Positions 58,678 through 64,000 of a DNA stretch of 64,000 nucleotides are shown here, piece by piece. The notes under the pieces were generated by a model. That model was not told the DNA's origin. It worked only from the letters and a program-made list of their open reading frames with translations, and ran no database searches. The translations under genes were made by a program, and so were the position numbers. Origin of the DNA: Bos javanicus (Eukaryota; Chordata; Mammalia; Artiodactyla; Bovidae); assembly GCF_032452875.1 (NCBI RefSeq), contig NC_083897.1, positions 9,530,854 through 9,594,853 of the forward strand. Direction: 5' to 3'. Within the stretch, counting starts at the first letter, position 1; the number at the start of each line of letters is the position of its first letter.

Positions 58678-60699
58678 CAGTTCAGTTCAGTTCAGTCGCT
58701 CAGTCGTGTGCGACTCTTTGTGACCCCATGCATCGCAGCACGCCAGGCCTCCCTGTCCATCACCAACTCCCGGAGTTCACCCAAACTCATATGCATGGAG
58801 TCGGTGATGCCATCCAGCCATCTAATCTGTCGTCCCCTTCTCCTCCTGCCCCCAATCTCTCCCAGCATCAGGGTCTTTTCCAATGAGTCAACTCTTCTCA
58901 TGAGGTGGCCAAAGTATTGGGAGTTTCAGCCTCAGCCTCAGTCCTTCCAATGAACACCCAGGACTGGTCTCCTTTAGGATGGACTGGTTGGATCTCCTTG
59001 CAGTCCAAGGGACTCGCAAGAGTCTTCTCCAGTACAACAGTTCAAAAGCATCAGTTCTTCGGCACTCAGCTTTCTTCACAGTCCAACTCTCACATCCATA
59101 CATGACCACTCCAGACTTGGGGGGAGGGTCCTGCTGGGCCCCGACGGGCATCCTGCAAGTGTGGGGACATGCGTGCACCGTGTGTGAGCCCAGGGGGAAG
59201 GGGTGGGGGGCGCGACGTCCGGTCGGCCCCAGCTTGCCTAGTCCCGCAGCCGCGGTGAGGAGGAGCCTGTCGTGCAGCCGGTGGCGGCGTGCGGGCACTG
59301 TCTGGGCCGCCTCGCTCGAGAGCGTGTCCCCAGGATGTTGAGCCTCGGGATGAGACTAGGTGGAAAGACGGATCTGTCGAGGATGGACGGAGGAAAGATG
59401 GGTGGATGGCACGCCAGCCGTGGCGGCGGGGCCGGGTCGTGGGGCCCGCTCTGGGGATGGCCTGGACCAGCCGGCGTCCCAGGCGTCGCAGAACCGCCCT
59501 CTTGTGTGAGTGGCGTTGGGATCCCGCGCTGGTTTTCCTGGCGGCCAGGCCGTGTCCCGGTGTTTTCTGGTCCCCGGACGGCCCCCGCTGTGCGTGCTTG
59601 TCGGCCCCTCCCCGCCGCTGCCGGCCGGCGTCCCCGGGCAGAGCAGTGCCCTCGGAGCCCTGAGAAAGGGAGCGGGGCGGGGAGCCTGGCACAGCAGGAT
59701 TGCGCGTGTGAGGGCCATGGGGGACGCCGGTACGCGGCGGGAGAGCGTTCTCTCTGGCCGGCTGTGGCTCTGGGTGTGTAAGTGGCGGTGGGCACGAGCC
59801 CCGTGAGGGGGGCGCCAGTCCGTCGTCCCGGGTGTGCCGCGGGACCGCCCCTGTGCTGGGAGGCCTCTGGCGGTGAGATCCCGCGGTGCGCCCTGGCGGC
59901 CGACTCCCTTCCACCGGGTCGTTTTGAGCCATCCCCCTCGCGGTGGCGCGCGGCCACCCCACCTCCACCGCCGGTTGTGTGGCCTTGGCCTCACGTGGCC
60001 GCACCCCGTCTGTGCCCCTCTCCGTCTGTTCGTCCGCCTCATTCCGCTCCCCGTCTGCTGCTCCCCTGGGCCGCGCCCTGGTGTGTCTCGCTTCCCGGGC
60101 TAGCCGCGGCCGCGATCCGTTGCCGGTTTCGCCGCCGCCTGTCCACCGACGTCGTCGCGTGCTTGACAAGGGGGAGCGCCCGTGACCCCCGCCGCCCCAC
60201 CAGACCCCCGCCGCGCCCCCGCTCCGGTGCGCTCGTCCGAGCGCGGGTTGGGTCCCCGGTCTGCCCCCAGCGGGCCGGTCGCCGTGTCCTCGCCGCCCCG
60301 CATCCTAGGGGCGGGGGAACGGACGGACGCCGAGGGCGCGTCGGCCGTCCCTGGTGTGGCCTGGCCGGGGGTCCCCGGCCCGGCTCCCGGGGCCGCCGGG
60401 GCGGGCGGGTTCGCGACGGGGGTGGGGTGGGGAGGAGGAGGGGGCCCGCTGCCCTCCTCCCCTCCTTCCTCCACGCGGTGGCGGCGGCGCGCTGCGACCT
60501 TCGTGGACTGAGGGTGTGCGCGCAATCAGGCATTCTCGCCGCGGGCGGGGCGGGACGGTCGGTAGGCCTGTCGGTCGGGTTTCTGGCCCAGGTGAGCGCC
60601 TTCCCGACCCCCTCTCCTCGGGTCTTCCCGCTCGCCCGCTGCAGCGCGTCGCGTCCCGGGCCACCCCCCGCTCGCGGCACGCCCGGCTTCTTGTCCTCG
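58678..60699 (-). mobile_element. Chimaeric retrocopy: GC-rich 1.6-kb block joined to BovB 3' end
   Basis: TGCTACTTTTT is duplicated perfectly at 58667-58677 and 60700-60710, so everything between entered as one insertion. 58678-59110 is antisense BovB 3' sequence up to CATACATGACCACT. 59111-60699 is a dense CpG block of very different composition. On the minus strand the order is GC block then BovB 3' end, as expected if BovB machinery reverse-transcribed a joined template. Confidence 0.75.
59111..60699. other. Very GC- and CpG-rich block of unknown source, rDNA-spacer-like
   Basis: The long ORFs in all six frames (up to 359 codons) come from lack of A/T and show no domain. Composition and a short patch (TCAGGCATTCTCG, 60526-60538) recall the 5' external transcribed spacer of mammalian rRNA genes as I remember it, in plus orientation. 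No 18S or 28S core is present. A CpG-island transcript is the alternative. CpG retention implies a young or unmethylated insertion. Confidence 0.4.
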
Positions 60700-60731
60700 T
60701 GCTACTTTTTATCAAGAGTTATATACCTATT

Positions 60732-60998
60732 TGGAGAAGGCAGTGGCGACCCACTCCAGTACCCTTGCCTGGAAAATTTCCATGGACGGCGGAGCCTAAT
60801 AGGCTGCAGTCCATGGGGTCGCTAAGAGTCTGACACGACTGAGTGACTTAACTTTCACTTTTCACTTTCATGCATTGGAGAAGAAATGGCAACCCACTCC
60901 AGTGTTCTTGCCTGGAGAATCCCAGGACGGGGGAGCTTGGTGGGCTGCCCTCTATGGGGTCGCACAGAGTCGGACACAACTGACTTAACAGCAGCAGC
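60732..60998 (+). mobile_element. Bov-A2 SINE
   Basis: A dimer from TGGAGAAGGCAGTGG to TTAACAGCAGCAGC, with ATACCTATT duplicated at 60723-60731 and 60999-61007. It sits 20 bp from the chimaeric insertion. Confidence 0.92.
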
Positions 60999-61230
60999 AT
61001 ACCTATTAGCAAGCTGCTAATTAGAGAAGGGAAACGCCTCAAAACTTAAGAGTTGCACCAGGCCCCTCACCCACAACATGAAAATTGAGGTAGTACTGAC
61101 ATAAGGTGAGTCATCCCTGGCCATAAAACAATTGACCTGAATCTTGAAGAAAGGCAGATTTCCAAGCAAATAGGTCGTTCATTAACATAGCTTAAGAAAA
61201 TATTGCCATAAGAAATGACGACGCAGTGGT

Positions 61231-62360
61231 TAGTTCAGTTCAGTTCAGTTCAGTTCAGTCACTCAGTCCGTCCAGTGGAACTGTAGCACACCAGGCTTCC
61301 CTGTCCATCACCAACTCCTGGAGCTTGCTCAAACTCATGTCCATCGAGTTGGTAATGCCATCCAACCATCTCTTCCTCTGTCGTCCCCTTCTCCTCCTAC
61401 CTTCAATCTTTCCCAGTATCAGGGTCTTTTCCAGTGAGTCAGATTTTCACATCAAGTGGCCAAAGTATTGGAGCTTCAGCTTCAGCATCAGTCCTTCCAA
61501 TGAATATTCAAGACTGATTTCCTTTAGGATTGACTGGTTTGATCTCCTTGGAGTCCAAGGGACTATAAGAGTCTTCTCCAACACCACAGTTCAAAAGCAT
61601 CAATTTTTCTGTGCTCAGCTTTCTTTATAGTCCAACTCTCACATCAGTACAAGACTATTGGAAAAACCATAGCTTTGGCTAGATGGACTTTGTTGACAAA
61701 GTAATTTCTCTGCTTTTTAATATGCTGTCTAGGTTGGTCATAGCTTTTCTTCCAAGGAGCAAATGTCTTTAAATTTCATGGATGCAGTCACCATCTGCAG
61801 TAATTTTGGAACCCAAGAAAATAAAGTGTGTCACTGTTTCCATTGTTTCCACATCTATTTGCCATGAAATGATGGGACCGGATGCCATGACCTTTGTTTT
61901 ATGAATGTTGAGTTTTCAGCCAGCTTTTAAACTCTCCCCTTTCACTTTCACCAAGAGGCTTTTTAGTTCTTCATTGCTTTCTGCCATAAGGTTGATGTCA
62001 TCTGCATATCTGAGGTTATTGATATTTCTCCTGGCCATCTTGATTCTAGCTTGTGCTTCATCCAGCCTGGCATTTCACACTATGTACTTTGCATATAAGT
62101 TAAATAAGCAGGGTGACAATATATACAGCCTTGATGTACTCTTATCCCAATTTGGAACCAGTTTGTTGTTCCATGTCTGGTTCCAATTGTTGCTTCTTGA
62201 CCTGCATACAGATTTCTCAGGTGGCAGGTAAGGTGGTCTGGTATTCCCATCTCTTGAAGAATTTTCCACAGTTTGTTCTGATCTACACAGTCAAAGGCTT
62301 TGGCATAATGAGTAAGGAAGTAATAGATGTTTTTCTGGAATTCGCTTGCTTTTTCTAAGA
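61231..62360 (-). mobile_element. BovB LINE 3' part, decayed
   Basis: The 3' terminus (TTCAGTTCAGTTCAG) is at the left, running antisense through reverse transcriptase to the DYAKAFD region (near 62290). Frames are broken, with the best open piece at 62075-62269. Truncated at the right near GCTTGCTTTTTCTAAG. Confidence 0.9.
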
Positions 62361-62529
62361 TCTATAGCTCAAGGTTTGAGATAAAGTTAAGTTCAGGCAG
62401 AAACCAGATATCGCCATGACAAAACAGGATCAGAAGAGAAAAGAAAAAAAAAAGTCTGCCACTTGCAGTTTATTTCCTCCTCCAGCTTGGGGACCTCTGG
62501 CCTCCCTAGTGAGGCTGTTAATGCTCTCA

Positions 62530-63549
62530 CCTGTTTTTTTCAAATGTATGAATACTGACATAGAATTACAGGGAACACAAAGAAATAGGGAATAATTGTC
62601 CAAAGGAACAATATAAGTCTCCAGAAACTGACCCTAAAGAAATGAAGGTATTTAAATTATCTGACAAGGAATTAAAAGTAACCATCATGAGGAAGACAGT
62701 GAGCTCAGGAAAACATTGTGTGAACCAAATAAGAATTTCAGAAAATACACAAGAAGAATGAAACAGAAATTTTAGAGGTAAAAAATGCAGTTAACTGAAA
62801 AACATCACAATAGGGATTCAGGAGCAGACTTGATCAAGCAGAAGAAAGAAACAGTAAACTTGAAGACAAGTCATTTAAAATTATCCAGTCAGAAATGCAA
62901 AAAAAAAGAATGAAAGAGTGAAGAAAGCCTAAGGGATTTATGAGACATCAAATTTTATGAGTTCCAGAGGGAGAAGAAAGAGAGAAAGGGGCAGAAAGCT
63001 TATTTCAAGAAACTGGTTGAAAACCTCTCAAAGCTAGGGAAGGAACTGGACATCCAGATTCAAGAACACCCCTGGACCCTAAAAATAGAACACCCTGAGA
63101 CCAATATAATTAAACTGTTAAAATTCAAAGACAGAGAAAGACTTTTGAAAATAGCAAGAGAAGAGTGATTTAGCATATACAAGTGCATGCATGCTCAGTC
63201 ACTTCAGTCATGTTTGACTCTTTGTGACTGTATGGACTGTAGCCTGCCAGGCTCCTCTGTCCGTGGGATTCTTACTAATACTGGAGTGGGTTGTCATGCC
63301 TTCCTCCAGAGAATCTTTCCAGCCCAGTGATCAAGGGAACTGCAAGACTAACAGGAAACAATTAACAACATGACAATGGTAAATAGTGATAGTAAATCCT
63401 TCCCTATTAATAATTACTTTAAATGTAAATAGATTAATTTCCCTAATCAAAAGCCATGGAGTGACTGAATGAATAGAAAACAGAATCTAGTTCTATGCTG
63501 TCTACAAAGAGACACTTCACATTTAAGGATACCCATATTTTAAAGTGAG
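62530..63549 (+). mobile_element. Older L1, ORF1 and start of ORF2, sense
   Basis: ORF1-like sequence (AAGGAATTAAAAGTAACCAT, GACATCCAGATTCAAGAACA, AGACAGAGAAAGACTTTTGA) is followed by ORF2 phrases (AAAGAGACACTTCACATTTA). A BovA-derived SINE at about 63185-63350 interrupts it. Confidence 0.75.
63185..63350 (-). mobile_element. BovA/Bov-tA SINE, diverged
   Basis: Antisense (GCTCAGTCACTTCAGTCATG, then GGCTCCTCTGTCCGTGGGAT) with a remnant of the tRNA-like part (TCCAGCCCAGTGATCAAGGG). Confidence 0.75.
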
Positions 63550-63675
63550 ACACTTTATTTTCTTGGGCTCCAAAATCACTGGAGATGGTGACTGCAGCCA
63601 TGAAATTAAAAGATGCTTGCTCCTTGGAAGAAAAGCTATGACAAATCTAGACAGCATATTAAAAAGCAGAGACAT
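63550..63675 (+). mobile_element. BovB fragment fused to L1
   Basis: Plus-strand BovB (TTGGGCTCCAAAATCACTGG to AAAAAGCAGAGACAT), joining L1 ORF2 sequence directly at ATCCACGCACC. Confidence 0.88.
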
Positions 63676-64000
63676 ATCCACGCACCTATGGACACCTTAT
63701 CTTTGACAAAGGAGGCAAAAATATATAATGGATCAAAGACAATTTCTTTAACAAGTGGTGCTGGGAAAACTTGTCAACCACTTGTAAAAGAATGAAACTA
63801 GATCACTTTCTAACACCATACACAAAAATACACTCAAAATGGATTAAAGATCTAAACATAAGACCAGAAACTATAAAACTCCTAGAGGAGAACATAGGCA
63901 AAACACTGTCCGACATAAATCACAGCAGGATCATCTATGACCCACCTCCCAGAATATTGGAAATAAAAGCAAAAATAAACAAATGGGACCTAATTAAAAT
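63676..64000 (+). mobile_element. L1_BT-like ORF2 fragment, cut by window end
   Basis: Sense L1 ORF2 (CACCTATGGACACCTTATCT, CAACCACTTGTAAAAGAATG) runs off the window. Its segment from 63779 is nearly identical to 32559-32790. Confidence 0.9.

Larger units (their letters stand above)
57820..61225 (+). mobile_element. BTLTR1-like LTR, split by two insertions
   Basis: The 58540-58677 segment (AACAGTTTTATTAGAGTATA, GAGATAGAGAAAGCTTTTGA, ACATAGACATCAGAAGGGG) resembles bovine BTLTR1-type ERV LTRs. It resumes after the insertions (GCACCAGGCCCCTCACCCAC near 61053). Three diverged copies of a roughly 200-bp module start at TTGCTGCTCC (57843), TGCTACTGCTCC (58039) and TTGCTGTTCC (58272). No coding remnant recognised. 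Confidence 0.55.

Noticed and set aside
59111..60699. Functional rRNA gene
   Set aside because: No 18S, 5.8S or 28S core sequence is present; at most this is spacer-derived.
59090..60825. Long ORFs of 359 and 347 codons in the GC-rich block
   Set aside because: All six frames are open because stop codons are rare at this GC content; the translations are Arg/Pro/Gly-rich with no domain.

Overview
This window looks like ruminant (cattle-type) nuclear DNA, very probably from the X chromosome. BovB LINEs, BovB-derived Bov-A2 and Bov-tA SINEs, CHR-type tRNA SINEs and young L1_BT-like sequence are dense throughout, a combination specific to ruminants. The X assignment rests on two genes of X-linked, testis-biased families: a TEX13-family gene and a RHOX/PEPP homeobox gene.

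Layout. 1-4.1 kb holds AT-rich sequence, a CHR SINE, a Bov-A2 and BovB/L1 fragments. 4.1-11.2 kb is one decayed class I endogenous retrovirus: 5' LTR stub, gag, pol, env and 3' LTR in order, full of stops and frame changes, with a SINE in integrase. 12.0-16.45 kb is the only clearly intact host gene: a 711-codon TEX13-family ORF behind a GC-rich promoter, with about fourteen 21-residue repeats and a C-terminal RanBP2-type zinc finger. A strong splice donor just after its stop, and an acceptor plus poly(A) signal 1.65 kb downstream, suggest a spliced 3'UTR. 17.3-19.9 kb has unrecognised short ORFs and a GC-rich block with a possible exon. 20-34.5 kb is mostly non-coding, with MIR, MER20, MLT1-like, CR1/L3-like, BovB and SINE relics.

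34.7-35.85 kb is a CpG island carrying the first two coding exons of a RHOX-family homeobox gene. Exon 2 ends inside the homeodomain at a good splice donor. The start region appears to carry a one-base frame break, and no downstream homeodomain exons were recognised, so it may be a damaged copy. 36-51.4 kb is a nested stack of retrotransposons: antisense older L1s, a minus-strand BovB with a 423-codon open reverse-transcriptase remnant, and inside that BovB a 5'-complete L1_BT that brought along a 3'-transduced flank. 51.4-57.8 kb is AT-rich with SINE, BovB, MIR and MER5A relics. 57.8-61.2 kb is an LTR split by a chimaeric insertion: 1.6 kb of very GC-rich DNA joined to a BovB 3' end, with a perfect 11-bp target-site duplication. 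61.2 kb to the end is BovB and L1 sequence running off the window.

No operon-like organisation, CRISPR array, functional rRNA gene or functional tRNA gene was seen. The most interesting features are the RHOX fragment, the expanded TEX13 gene and several retrotransposition chimaeras. Repeat family names come from recalled consensus sequences, not a search.
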